NCBI GenBank assembly: GCA_037178625.1 | Contig: CM074130.1 | Coordinates: 3,596,001 to 3,660,000 of the forward strand | Origin: Skeletonema tropicum | Lineage: Eukaryota; Bacillariophyta; Thalassiosirophyceae; Thalassiosirales; Thalassiosiraceae | DNA: 64,000 bases | Direction of reading: 5' to 3' | Part shown: piece after piece, positions 1 through 11,900 of the stretch | How positions within the stretch are numbered: position 1 is the first letter of the stretch | Layout: every line of letters starts with the position of its first letter | Made by a program: the position numbers and the translations under genes | Notes under the pieces: model-generated | What the model was told of the DNA's origin: nothing | Databases searched by the model: none | The model's input: the letters and a program-made list of their open reading frames with translations, nothing else

Positions 1-3000
1 GACTCCAAGAAGAATCTTCCACTGCGTCAATACCAAAGAGCATAATACACGATCCTGCAACAGGCATCGTGTATGTAGAAGATTCTCTAGAGGTCCGTTG
101 TTTAAGCAGAGCTGCGATTTTGGAGTGTTTGACCAAAGCCGAAGAAGTTCGACAGAAGAGAAAGAATGGAGATGACGTTGTGTTCGGGAAACTTTCCCAC
201 ACTGTTTACTTGATTACTATCGAACATAATGACCGAACTTCATTGGGAAGGATAGCCTTGACGCGACAAATTGTCATTTCTACTGTCGACGAGACAATGA
301 CAAATTCAGCTTCTCTAGCATTGCATTCTTCATGCTCAGCTCTGAATACGGTAACAAGACAGCTAGCTAATTATGTAGCTACACCCCCATCCCGTAAAAA
401 CGCTTTGACACAGTTACTCAGTGGTTGCATCGGAGGAGACTGCCGTACGCTTGTATTAGGGACTGCAGATCCTACTAATGATGACACTACTTTACCAACA
501 TTGCGTTTCGGAGAAGCGATTTCTTGGGTTTACAATTACTGGACGGGAGAAGATACCGCGGATGTTGATAGTGATTCCAACCATGATGAGTTACCTGCAG
601 CTGATAGCAACGTCGACTTCATCAAAACTCAGAACATCTCTCTGAATGACAAATCGACGCCTTCGACAGACCTCTCATCGTATCAACAGATGGATTCGCC
701 GCAGTTCCCAAACTTAGCCGATGCGAGCAAGAAGACTGACAGAAGCAATGGGCACGAATCCGACATAAGAGAAGCAGAAGCTCCTCACATGATTTTGACA
801 CAGTCATCGAATCTCGCTGGTAAAATCGATGAGGAGAGAGAGCAAGACCTCCATGAGGATGATGATGATTGTAGCTGGCGTGCTACGCTTGCTCAGATTG
901 GTGAGAATCTCGACATTATTCGAGCTAAAATGAAGCCCAAAATGTCGAGAAAGAGTGTTGATAGGAGGCATTTTGCTGTTGAAGGCCCATTGAAAATTGA
1001 TTCCAAAACAGGAGAGCCTACAAGACTGGCCGAACTCTCTGCAGGTGGAGCGAAAGATGACAACTTAGCTGAAATGCGAGCTGAAATCGAGACACTTCGT
1101 CAGGAGAGGGACAGTCTCAGACGGAGAGACAATGAAAGAGAGCTAGAACTCGAGAAGGCGAGGGAAGATATTTTTCATCTGAAATTGCGACAGAGAGAGG
1201 ACATGACTGTGGAAAATCAAATTCCAACAAAACCAGCTGACTTGAAGGCAGAGCAAATCGTCGAGCCCATAAAGGTATGCTTTCGATTGCGGCCGAAGAG
1301 CAAACTAGAATCATACCGTCGGAGCACTATGTGTATCGATGCAAGTGAGAATTCACCCAATGTTCGCATTGATTCCTCTCTGTATGGCGATCACAACTTT
1401 TGCTTCGACAAAGTATTTGGGGAAGACTCTACGCAGCGGTATGTATCAGATTTCTTTCAAGAACAATTTACGAACAAGTTGCTGAACGGGGTAAACTGTG
1501 CACTCATTTCAGCTGGAGCAAAGTCAAGTGGAAAATCTTACAGTCTATTTGGTAAAATCCCGCCCGCTTCCAAAGCAACCGAGTGCTCTCTACCGACCAC
1601 AGACGCCGGAATATTGCCAAATATTGTCTGTGATTTATATCACAAGATGAGGTCTTCAAATAGCACGGTATCTTACACTGTCAAATGCTCATTTGTATTG
1701 GTCCACCTCGAAAGAATTATTGATTTGCTCGGGCCTCAATCTTCTGAGACAGAAACAATATTCGCGAGGTATTCAGCAGGTGGGTTAATACTTGACGGTG
1801 CAACAGAATCCTACTGCTCCGAGGAAGAAGATGTTATGGATGTGATTCGTAGAGGCAAGTCATTCCAAAGTATTCTTTCCGACGCAGTAAGCGCGACGAA
1901 TGACCTCTTTCACACGTGCTTCCTCCTAAAAGTGGAATCATCAACCGGCAAACGTGCTACGCTACTCCTCTCTGAAATATTTGGCTTTGGCGCAACCAAA
2001 AAGTCCAATGCTCTAAGTTACCTTGCCGCTGGTCCTCATCAGAGGTCCTCGGCAGCTCTCAATCGTGTTGTGGGAGCCTTGACTCAAGATACCACGGCGG
2101 AAGTGCCATATAAATTATCAAAGATGACTTCACTTCTACAGGATGCTTTGGGAGGGAATTGCAGTACGATAGTATTGATTACTGCGTCTCCATGCAAAAC
2201 TACATTTACTGACACGTTGGGTGCAATCAACCTCGGACTAAAATTGCAGAATGTAAGCAATACACTTAAGCTTAACGAAGCGGAGACTGAAGATGATCAC
2301 AATATTGATGCCGATGACAAACTTCGCAGCTTGATTCTTGATAGACAAAGTCAGATGACACTTCTTAAACAGCAATATGACAAAATGTTACAAGAGAAAC
2401 AAGCTACAGAGGATGCGTTGGCAGAGGAGCGACAACAAATGAAGATTGTTGATTTAGAGAAACAACAAATCAGTCTAGAACTCAAGAGAATGAAGCTCCG
2501 AGAGAAGAGAGCAACCGAATTCATCAAATGCTTGCGCGGAATGATTCTTCATTCCAATAAAGACTCGGATGACAACAGGACGATGGCAATTGAAAAAGTA
2601 GTTGAAATGGTCGGTTCTGATGTTGATCTAGGTGACCTGGTTGATATAGATCTTCTACTCGAAAAGGAGGGCTTCATTTCCAAAGACGAAGCTTCACTTG
2701 CTCCAGATGATTTGTTTAACAAGTTATTGGGTTCTGAGGGTAGTGAATTGAGCCCGACTGATGTGTTCTCAGCAGGCGAAGGAATCACCGGCGAATCAAA
2801 TGGAGTTCGCATACTGCGTCGTGATATGCGGAAAATAGCCAAGGCAAATGTGGAGCTACAGGTATCACTCAAGAAAGAGAGAGACTTTGTGAAAAACATT
2901 GTCAAGGCAGGTGATATTAACACCGATAAGCTTGCAAAGGAAGCAGTTGCGATGAGAAAAAGCCGAGACAAAATGAAAAATTGTGCTTTGACAGCGGTGA

Positions 3001-3340
3001 ATAAGTTGAATGAAGTAAGTAAATTCGAAGGATTCCAACTCATGGTCTTGCTTTTCTCTCTTCTAACTTTCTCCTCTTCTTGCTTCAGATTAAGTCAACG
3101 AACAAGATGCTAACGAAGCAAGCTAAAGTCATTACGAAGATCAACACAAGCATCGAGGATTCGATGAAGGGACTAGAACTCAAGCTTAGGGCCGCTGAGG
3201 ACGAGGTGACAAGATTGGAGGTGTCACGGCTTCGACAGACAAATAAACTCGAAGCACTGACTGGATCACTATTTTTTCATGACATGCAAACAACTTTATC
3301 AAAGAATACAATACGAGGAACCACATCAAAAGCCGAATAA
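1..3340 (+). CDS. Kinesin-like protein with two degenerate motor domains (5' partial)
   Basis: The reading frame is open from the window's first bases, so the start lies outside. About 1087 residues are visible. An intron at 3015-3088 (GTAAGT...TTCAG, 74 bp) joins the body to the last 84 codons. The first roughly 150 residues resemble the C-terminal half of a kinesin motor: TGIVYVEDS, a degraded switch I (KLSHTVYLITIEH) and the closing helices (LTQLLSGCIGGD...TLRFGEA). After an acidic linker and a short coiled coil, a second motor starts near residue 425 (IKVCFRLRPKS). It has a P-loop GAKSSGKSYSLFG, but switch I (NDLFHT in place of NxxSSRSH) and switch II (LSEIFGFG in place of DLAGSE) are altered, then ...LLQDALGGNCSTIVLITASP. 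Coiled coil follows to the C-terminus. Nucleotide binding by motor 2 is possible; hydrolysis by either motor is doubtful. Kinesin relationship is confident, subfamily unknown. Confidence 0.8.
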
Positions 3341-3387
3341 TGTAACTCATAATTATCATACTCTTACACTCCGTTTCTAACCATGAT

Positions 3388-5790
3388 TCACAATGAAAGG
3401 CTTGAGAGCTTCTCCTTAATACCATCAACTTCCTTTTGTGTGGCACTAAGGAGTTCCTGCGGGTTGTTGCCACTCTTTGCCATCAGATCTTTAAATGCCT
3501 TTGATTGCTTATCAATTGCCTTCTTCTTCTTTTTCATTTGTCCTCCACTTACAGGATCACCATTTGCTAACGTAGTAGGTACACCCGATTCATCCCACTC
3601 CTTGAACTCACTCGTTCGAAACAAATCTTCCGGCTTCACCATGCTGTTCTTAATCTTCTCGCATTCTTTCTCGCGAGCAATGAGTTGCTTCTCCAATTTG
3701 CTAATCTGTGCTTCTTTCTCTTTAGCTGCTTTCTCTGCCAACTCCTTGGCCATGACCTCAGGATCTTCCAAGTTCCACATAGTTCCAGTAGGGCGGTCCT
3801 CAAGGCGCACACCGACTTTGGGGAGCACTTCATCTCTTAATGCATCACAAATTTGAAGGACGGACTGAATGGCAGCTTTACTGTCACCCCCCTTCGCAGC
3901 TTCTAATGCAGCATTACGGATGCTCTCGCGAAATGACACCATAGTCTCAATGTACTGCTCGCCACCACCGTTGGCTGCATTTGCATCGCCGCCTCCACTT
4001 CCAAAACCAAAATCATCTTCACCATCAATTACACCAAATACCTTGAGAATTTGTGTGACATACGTCGCAATCGCCCGCAAAAGTAGTACGGACGGCCGAA
4101 CTTGAGGGAGACGCAAATACGTATTTGCTTCATTAATGACCCTGAGTAATGCCGACATTGCATCTTTCGTGTTGAAATTATCCAACAAGCTTTCATGGAC
4201 TGATTGACGAGCTGCCAAATATGCATCCGCCAACTTATGATCGTGTTCAGCCATTTGCCACCCCACTTCCTGGGCCAAATAATCGTCACGAACAAGAGCC
4301 CCAACCTCGCGGAAGAAGCTCTTGAATGTAGCCTCCTTACTACGAGCATCGTCTATAGTTTGATCAGAGTAGTTCATAGGTTGATCCCATGCTTGCAACA
4401 AGAACATGATGCGCAATTGTCGTGCGGTGTTGTGCTCGAGAGCCTGGCGAATTGTGATGAAGTTCTTGAGTGATTTTGACATTTTTAACCCGGCAATGTG
4501 CAAATGCCCAGTGTGTGTGAAGTAATTCACCCATTGTTGGCAACCAAAGCACGCCTCCGACTGAGCCAACTCATTGTCATGATGAGGAAATTTAAGATCT
4601 TCTCCACCAGAGTGGATATCAATACGCTCTCCAAGAATATCTCCTGCTACAACAGAGCATTCAATATGCCAACCTGGACGCCCTGGTCCAAAAGGTGACT
4701 CCCACGCGGGTTCTCCTGGCTTACTTGCTTTCCAGAGTGCAAAGTCACTTGGATTCCGCTTCTCGCTTGATCCACCACCTCCAAGTGCACCCTCACCCTC
4801 TGCCATTTCCGCTGCAGACGTTGCAGCTCCACCAGGCCCAGCAGGATTCAACTTGCGATAGTTGTGACCGGCATCCTTGAATGAATCCAAACTCAAATAT
4901 ACCGATCCATTACTCTTGTACGCCAATCCCTTCTCTATGATGGTCTCCACGAAGGCAATAATTTGAGGCACATATTCCGTCACGCGAGTTAACACGTCTG
5001 GCTCTCGGATACCCAATGCAGTCATGTCTTCCATGAATTCACGTTCATATTGTCTCGCATGAGCATTAAATACGGAATGATCGGTGATGAGATGTCCCTT
5101 TTCCCTATCCAGCTTTTCAGCTATGACCGACTTGGCTGCTACCAATAGATTGGCACGAGCATCCTTATCAGCCGATGATGATCCACACAATTCCATAATT
5201 TTGGCCTCATCATTATCCAAATTTTTCCTCTTGACCAGATGGTTTTGCATAAGACCCTCCTGCTCGGTCTTCGCCCTCGAATCTTTATTCTGCGTCGCCT
5301 CCTCAATCGCCTTAGCAATCTCCTCCTTCTTTTGATCACTCTTTGCTTTGGCCTCTTCCAACGCCTCCTTGGCCAAGACAACCAATTTGTCAAAATCCAT
5401 ACTCTTATCTTGTTCCAATTGTCGCATCAATTCATTCTGCCTCGCCCTCAGAATGATCTTATCATCAATATCCGTCGTATTAATCTGATACAAGACATTG
5501 TAATGAAAGTAGTCCGTCATGACACGTCTCATGATATCAAACGACAAATACGTACGCGCATGCCCCACGTGACTTGAGTCATACACCGTTGGGCCGCAAG
5601 TGTACCAACGCACATGACGAGCTTGCATGGGTATGAAAGGCTCCTTCTTGCCGGTGAGAGTGTTGCGGAGGAGCAGTTCACCGCGGGCGATGGGGTCGGA
5701 CTTGGCGATTTCGGGAGCATACCATGGGTGACGGTTGCAGGAGTCGTCGCAGGTTGGTTGGCAGAAGTTGCCTGCTCCAGAGAGTGACAT
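3388..5790 (-). CDS. CARS: Cysteinyl-tRNA synthetase
   Basis: This single-exon class I aminoacyl-tRNA synthetase of 800 residues charges tRNA-Cys. The HIGH signature is HVGHARTY near residue 74, preceded by the zinc-binding Cys of WYTCGPTVYDS. Further zinc ligands are likely in IECS and HHDNELAQSE. The KMSKS loop is LKMSKSLKN near residue 437. A long charged, helical insertion after TDIDDKII, running to about residue 240, is typical of eukaryotic cytosolic CysRS and absent from bacterial enzymes, so this is probably the cytosolic form. The C-terminus is a charged helical tail. I chose the ATG at 5790: the frame stays open upstream to 5971 but has no earlier ATG. No clear targeting peptide is seen. 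It is convergent with the kinesin gene, with only 47 bp between stop codons. Confidence 0.95.
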   Translation of the reverse strand: MSLSGAGNFCQPTCDDSCNRHPWYAPEIAKSDPIARGELLLRNTLTGKKEPFIPMQARHVRWYTCGPTVYDSSHVGHARTYLSFDIMRRVMTDYFHYNVLYQINTTDIDDKIILRARQNELMRQLEQDKSMDFDKLVVLAKEALEEAKAKSDQKKEEIAKAIEEATQNKDSRAKTEQEGLMQNHLVKRKNLDNDEAKIMELCGSSSADKDARANLLVAAKSVIAEKLDREKGHLITDHSVFNAHARQYEREFMEDMTALGIREPDVLTRVTEYVPQIIAFVETIIEKGLAYKSNGSVYLSLDSFKDAGHNYRKLNPAGPGGAATSAAEMAEGEGALGGGGSSEKRNPSDFALWKASKPGEPAWESPFGPGRPGWHIECSVVAGDILGERIDIHSGGEDLKFPHHDNELAQSEACFGCQQWVNYFTHTGHLHIAGLKMSKSLKNFITIRQALEHNTARQLRIMFLLQAWDQPMNYSDQTIDDARSKEATFKSFFREVGALVRDDYLAQEVGWQMAEHDHKLADAYLAARQSVHESLLDNFNTKDAMSALLRVINEANTYLRLPQVRPSVLLLRAIATYVTQILKVFGVIDGEDDFGFGSGGGDANAANGGGEQYIETMVSFRESIRNAALEAAKGGDSKAAIQSVLQICDALRDEVLPKVGVRLEDRPTGTMWNLEDPEVMAKELAEKAAKEKEAQISKLEKQLIAREKECEKIKNSMVKPEDLFRTSEFKEWDESGVPTTLANGDPVSGGQMKKKKKAIDKQSKAFKDLMAKSGNNPQELLSATQKEVDGIKEKLSSLSL

Positions 5791-6639
5791 CGTTGATGTT
5801 GTTGGTGGTGCAGAGGCAGAGGGTTGCTGGTCAAGGAGAAGTAATAATGTTGTAGGGGGCGGATCAAAGCTACTTTGCAAAGGGCAAAGAGCAAAGATAC
5901 CATTGCCGCCCGCTGCGAGTTTGCGCGGGCGAGCGATGGAGGGTAGAAGAAAGAAAGGTCTACGGACAGGCTAGGAAAAAGGAGAAGGAAGATGGAAACT
6001 GATTGAGCCCACAATGGACCTCATCAGGCCACCTACTTATTGTACGATCTTACCATCAACAGCATCAACAATTGAGATGGACCATCGATCTCTCCCATTG
6101 AAAAAATGTCGCTTAAGCAACATAACTCTAGATGGTGTTCGATTGCAAGAGCTAATTTACCAGCCAGGATACATTTGATACTGATACCAATTTGAGTTGT
6201 CATCAAAACATCAACATTCGATTAACTTTCTATTACTATTAATTTATTTACTATTCAACATAATCAATGCCCGTATCCTGCTTCTACTGATGCAAATCTC
6301 CATCCGTTGGATGATTCACCGGTGTGCTAAGTTTGGATGTCTCGAACTCAGATGTTTGAATGCCTAGTTGGCCAAAATTGTTGTTGCCACAAACAACAAT
6401 CGACCCAATCGAGTCACTAGTATAGTGTGCACGAGACCACATGCCACATCTACAATAGCAAGTTCGTCAACAATTGTTAAAACATCACCACCCAAAACTG
6501 GAGGCGATTAACTTCATCTAAGCTTCATTGCAAGTGAAAAAGTCAACTCAATCAGATATACAATGAGGTAAAGTATGGTGCTACAGGCCAGATCACCTTG
6601 GACCTCTCAGATCAGCTAAACCTTTGAAACAACCATTAT
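5791..6639. other. CARS upstream region, no gene seen
   Basis: No supported reading frame. The first 200 bp upstream of the CARS ATG should hold its promoter and 5' UTR. From about 6010 onward, short stretches (for example the ACCTCATCAGG...CTACTT block near 6017) match the tail of the 184-bp tandem units further right, so decayed copies of the array probably begin here. Confidence 0.5.
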
Positions 6640-8270
6640 AAGTAAGCTATCCAGCTTACCCCATGTGCTTCTATAGTATCGCCGCCAACTATAATGGGCC
6701 ACTAGAAGCGGCTCATGTGCATATTGACGACGATAGATACAATTTGGTAGAATGCGGTGCAGCCCGCAAGCTCCAATTGGACCTCTCATATTATAAGCTA
6801 CGACGTTGTTGCAACTCTTCTACGTGAACTACCCGACTTAGAAGTGACAATGAGCTCGTATAATGTCAAAACCAAGTAGAATGGGCCACTAGAAGCGGCT
6901 CATGCGCATATTGAATGCAATAAAAACGATATGGTAAACTGTGGTGCAGCCCACTGACTGCAATTGAACCTCATCAGGACATCTACTTGACGTAGCGTCA
7001 CTTCTACATAGCCTACCCGACAGGGCAGTGCAAACGAGCTAATAACGAATCCCCGCCGAGTATAAGGGCCACTAGAAGCGACTCAGTCGCATATAGCCGC
7101 ATATTAAAGACAATAGATACGATTTGGTAGAATGAGGTGCTACTTGCCAGAGCCAAAACTGGACCTCTCTAATATCAGCTAAGAGACTATTGCATCGCCT
7201 GTACGCACGCCAGCCGTCTGTGTGCTTGTCAAGTATCACCGCCGACTATAAATGAAGCAGCTCATGCGCGTATGGACGTTAATAGATACGATTTGATAGA
7301 ATGCGGTGCTGCTGGCCAGACCACACTGGACCTCTCATATCAGCTACGTGGCTGAAATATCGCTACTACAAATGCAAGCCGTCTGAGCCGTTCTAATGTG
7401 CTTGTCCAGTATCACCGCCGACTATAATGGGCCACTAGAAGCGGCTCATGCGCGTATGGACGTCGATAGATACGATTTGGTAGAATGCGGTGCTGCTGGC
7501 CAGACCACACTGGACCTCTCATATCAGCTAGGAGACTGTTGCATCGCCTGTACGCACGCCAACCGTCTGAGCCGTGCTAATGTGCTTGTCAAGTATCACC
7601 GCCGACTATAATGGGCCACTAGAAGCGGCTCATGCGCGTATGGACGTTGATAGATACGATTTGGTAGAATGCGGTGCTGCTGGCCAGACCACACTGGACC
7701 TCTCATATCAGCTAGGAGACTGTCGCATCGCCTGTACGCACGCCAGCCGTCTGAGCCGTGCTAATGTGCTTGTCAAGTATCACCGCCGACTATAATGGGC
7801 CACTAGAAGCGGCTCATGCGCGTATGGACGTCGATAGATACGATTTGGTAGAATGCGGTGCTGCTGGCCAGCCCACACTGGACCTCCTCATATCAGCTAC
7901 GTGGCTGAAATATCGCTACTACAAATGCAAGCCGTCTGAGCCGTGCTAATGTGCTTGTCAAGTATCACCGCCGACTATAATGGGCCACTAGAAGCGGCTC
8001 ATGCGCGTATGGACGTTGATAGATACGATTTGGTAGAATGCGGTTCAGCCCGCCAGCTTCAATAGTACCTCATCATATCATACTTGTTCGTAGCGTCGCT
8101 GCAACGTATGCTATCCTTCTGAGCTCTTGCCATTGAGCTCTCTTTGTGTTGCCGCTAATTATAATGGGCCACTAGAAGCGGGTCATGCGCATATTGACGA
8201 TGATAGACATGGTATGGTTGTGTTTCTTCTGGCCAGCGAAAATTAGATCTATTTACTGTTCAGCTGATAT
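6640..8270. repeat. Tandem array of ~184-bp units (about nine copies)
   Basis: The block GGGCCACTAGAAGCGGCTC recurs near 6696, 6883, 7066, 7429, 7613, 7797, 7981 and 8167, and a copy with a deletion lies at about 7246. Spacing is 180-188 bp. Units between 7396 and 7980 are nearly identical, and the outer ones are diverged, as expected for an array homogenised at its centre. Two tail variants occur: A (GGAGACTGTTGCATCGCC) and B (ACGTGGCTGAAATATCGC), in the order A, B, A, A, B from 7160 to 7950. Open frames of 60-73 codons inside each unit are coincidental, because the period is not a multiple of three. In one frame each unit reads like a decayed ankyrin repeat (GPLEAA...DRYDLVECGA), so the array may derive from an ankyrin-repeat gene; this origin is inference. 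Confidence 0.9.
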
Positions 8271-8570
8271 ACATTTACGTTACGTTACTGCACCCTCCAA
8301 TTCCCATTGAAGCAATTTCTCTTCGTCACTGCAGATATTGTTTATAACAGAAATTCCAAAGTACGTCTGATTAGCCCTCTAGGGGCGAAGGAAGTAGAAG
8401 TAGAATTACAGCATATTCATGTAACAAGTATGATGTGGGAACAAGAATGTTAGATTACATGTACGTAGATACAAGTAGATACAAGAATACTTTAATCATT
8501 ATCTTTTATCTCCTATCTAATCTATCAATAGCATCGATTGGAGGCAGGGAGATCGAGGATACTAACAGGA
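8271..8570. other. Gene-free spacer
   Basis: AT-rich sequence between the tandem array and the MITE. I see only short direct repeats (GTAGATACAAGTAGATACAAG near 8464) and no coding potential. Confidence 0.5.
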
Positions 8571-8778
8571 TACAGTGAACCTCCGCGAACTAAACCCCCC
8601 CGGGGTCTAAGAATTTTGGCTAGTCTGCTCTAGGGGGGTCTGACTTTCGGAATCACATACTAATTCCCTAGTAACTACTAGTAGAAACAGGGAGGGGGGT
8701 CTAAAAATTTGGCAGGCTGTGATTTGGAGGGGGGGTCTAAGCCGAGTAGGGGGGTTTAGTTCGCGGAGGTTCACTGTA
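8571..8778. mobile_element. Pogo/Tigger-like MITE with 28-bp perfect terminal inverted repeats
   Basis: Positions 8573-8600 and 8749-8776 are perfect inverted repeats of 28 bp starting CAGTGAACCTCCGCG, flanked on both sides by the dinucleotide TA (8571-8572, 8777-8778). TIRs starting CAGT with a TA duplication are characteristic of Tc1/mariner and especially pogo/Tigger transposons. The element is 204 bp between the TAs and encodes no protein, so it is non-autonomous. The inside carries sub-terminal direct repeats of the form GGGGTCTAA(G/A)AATTT near 8602 and 8696. It sits about 175 bp upstream of the bromodomain gene and could affect its promoter. Identical TIRs suggest recent insertion. Confidence 0.88.
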
Positions 8779-8951
8779 GAGCCTATGCTGGAGGAGAAAA
8801 ACAACTTGAATCCTACACGTGCGTGAGAAATGATCTAAACTGTCCTTTCAAAAATGAAAATCAAAATCAACAGCCCACGATCATGAAGCATTTTCTCCCA
8901 GACTCTTCTTCGGTAGTCGGTAGTACTCCTATCAAATTTTAATCGAGAAGT

Positions 8952-11900
8952 ATGTGGCCTGGTGGTGGACATCCTGGAGACAACGGCGGCGATGCTCCCG
9001 ATGGATATCGCCGGTCCTCTTTCGGAAGCAGCCCGGGAGATAACTCCTCTCCACAGGACGCAGCTGCCGCCGCGTTTGCTGCTCGCATGGCTCTCGCTGC
9101 TCCGGCGGCGGGGGCAGGTGGTGGCCCTGGGTACTTCGACATGTACGGTGCAGATTATCACGCACGGCTTCGGGAGCTTGAGTATTTGCAACAGCAGCAT
9201 CAAATTCACGAACAGCAGCAGGCCTATGAAAATGAGGCGCGTAGTCGAATGTTGGAGCAAGCGGCACACAATCAAATACAGGAATATGAACGCAGACGCA
9301 TGCAGATGGAACTAATGAATGAAATGCAAATGCGGGAGGCTGAATATACTGCTTCGCGAGGGGGCTATGGTGCGCCACCGCCGCCACCACCACCACCACC
9401 ACCACAACAGAGCCAGCACCCACCCTTGTATTCAGATTTTGCCGGGGAAGAATTTGCAAGGGAAGACTTTCATGGGGAAGAATTTGCCAGGGATGATTTT
9501 GCTAGGGAGGTGCCCTCTAATACCACTAGCTCCCATGAAGAAGAAATCAAACCACCATCAATACCATCAGAGAAAACTACTCCACCTGAAACTAAAGATG
9601 AGGAAGTGGATAAAAAGCCGAGCAGCTCTGCGAAGACACCAGCCAAGGTAAAAAGTAACAAGGATATCATCAAAGCAAACACCCCTAAATCAGCACCAAA
9701 GAAACGCAAAACACCGGCCAAAAAAACTAGCGAGGGAAGCAAAGCCAAAAGGTCAAGAGCATCGGCTGGTAAAAAGACAACAAAATCATCTGGCTCAACA
9801 GCTAATGTACTCAAACGCAAACCAGGCGTACCGTCGATTGATGATGCGGTTCCAGACATTACTGACGCAGAATATGAAAATGTGCAGGCTCTCATCACCG
9901 AATTTTGCAAGGTGCCGTTTTTGGCCGAGTTTAGTCGCCCGGTATCACTTTTACACCCCGAAATGGTCACCCTTTATTCCAAAATTGTGCACCACCCAAT
10001 GGATCTAGGCCATGTGTGCCGTGCAATCCGTCGACGTGAATACAAGAACACCCGTGCAATCCAGCTCGATGTCTGGCGCGTGTTTTCCAATTGCATCAAA
10101 TTTCACACCCATCCTAGCAACAAGGATAATGCAATTCCGTCTTTTATTTCTATTGCAAATCATCTCCTCGACTTTTTCAACAATTTGTGGATTGAATTTA
10201 TGCTGCCCTCGGACGCTCCGCCGCGTCCCCCTGGAACTGCCAAAAATTCTTACGTGCATTCTTTACATCAAAAGCGGTTAGAAGTAAGAAAACAGAGATT
10301 GTTGCAATTATCTAGCACAGCATTGAGTTCGAAGTGTCTCCAAAAAGTAGTGAACGAACTCGACAAATTACTATCGTCTGGTGGTTTGGTTGACAAGTTG
10401 GACAAATCTGCCGTTCTTGGAGATGTAAACAATGCAAGTGGTGATGTACTTGTGTTCATACATTCAGTAAAGCAATTCACCATTAATATTGGAGAGAAGC
10501 TTCAGAATGATGACGATTACACTGTTCTTGAACTCCACAGAGATCTGAAGAAGTGCTACACGGAGGACGTATTTGAAGATGATCTTTTGAAGAAAATGAA
10601 GATTGGACTTAGGATTGATCGTATTCTGGGGAAAGTCCTGGCTCCAGTACATGAAGTGAGTTCTCGAGGTGTAAATCAATCTAGTATCTGGGGGTGTATG
10701 GCTGCAGCAATTTGGGCACGTGAAAGTAGGCACAAACCGTATTGGCCAGCGATTGTTTTGGGCATGTAAGTATTTGACCTCCTCGTTTATATTTGCGTCA
10801 TATCCATCCTCACGCCAACAGTTACTAACCTAGTATCGTTTGGTTCACAGATTGGCACCCGAGGAACAAAAGGAAGATTGGCACAAAGCGCTCACGGAGC
10901 GAAACGAGAAAAGGTTACCAGAGAAATTGTTGGACGACTTGAAAGCAGCGAAGAAGAGGGCGGAGTCAGGTCTTAGCAAAAAGAATTCTGACCAAATGAG
11001 TTACTTTCTTGTTGAATTCATGGGATCCCACGAATTTATTTGGGTAAAAGAAAATGCGATTTTGGAGAACTTTGACCCGAATGACGACCCCAATGTTGCT
11101 CACGCAGCTGGTAATATCACGAAGAAGAAGCGTAGCACGTCATACAATGCCAAGCAAATGGACGCAGCTCTCGAAGAAGGGAAATGGGCTCTTGAAGAAT
11201 TTGAAGCATACCTCAATGACACGTGCGGCGACCAGTCCGATGACGAGGACGAGTACAATGATGCTGGTTACACGTATGACGTTCTCTGTCAGACTGACGA
11301 GGAAGCTGAAGCTTTGGATGAGACTGATCGTGAACTTGGGACCGAATCTGACATTGAAGAGCAGAGCGAGATGCTTGCCACAGAAGGATATCTTGACTTC
11401 AGTATTGCTGGTAGAAAGTTAGCAAAGCAAAGAGCGGCAGCTCGCAAGAAACAAAACGCTGCCCTTGCGAAGAAGGAGAAAGAGAAGAACGAGAAGAAAG
11501 CCAAAAGCGCTGCTGCTAGTGCAGACGCTAAGACTCCATTGAATGACAAGCGTGGGCAGCGTGACCTGGAGGCGCGAAGGAAGAAGAGATCCCGAGATCA
11601 CGAGAAGAGTTTGAGGGATTTGGAGCGCAAAGCTAGGAAGAGAGACTTAGCAGCCGAGAAGAAGATGAGTTCAAACGAAGTACGGAACAAGAAGGGACGA
11701 GCGCAGAATATCGTGAAGTCCTTCCTCCTTCGCAAATCAATGGACGACAAAAATTTCAATGGCCCTCTATTTGGCCCTGGAACCAGCATCGATCCCTCAG
11801 GACTGCTCGGGATGGCACTTGCATTTCGTGCAGCTGCTGGCGAGATTCCATTTGAAGACAGTAATGGGAAACCATTTGTTGAGAATAGCTGGGAGAAGAT

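Noticed and set aside
2549..3043. 164-codon minus-strand ORF opposite the kinesin gene
   Set aside because: It is the antisense shadow of the coiled-coil coding region and has no protein-like motif.
7396..7949. Three near-identical small ORFs of 62-73 codons in the tandem array
   Set aside because: The repeat period of 184-185 bp is not a multiple of three, the ORFs overlap their neighbours and use no conserved start context. They are by-products of the repeat.
6640..8270. CRISPR-like array
   Set aside because: Units are contiguous, 184 bp and nearly identical throughout, with no short repeat/variable spacer pattern, and the genome is eukaryotic.
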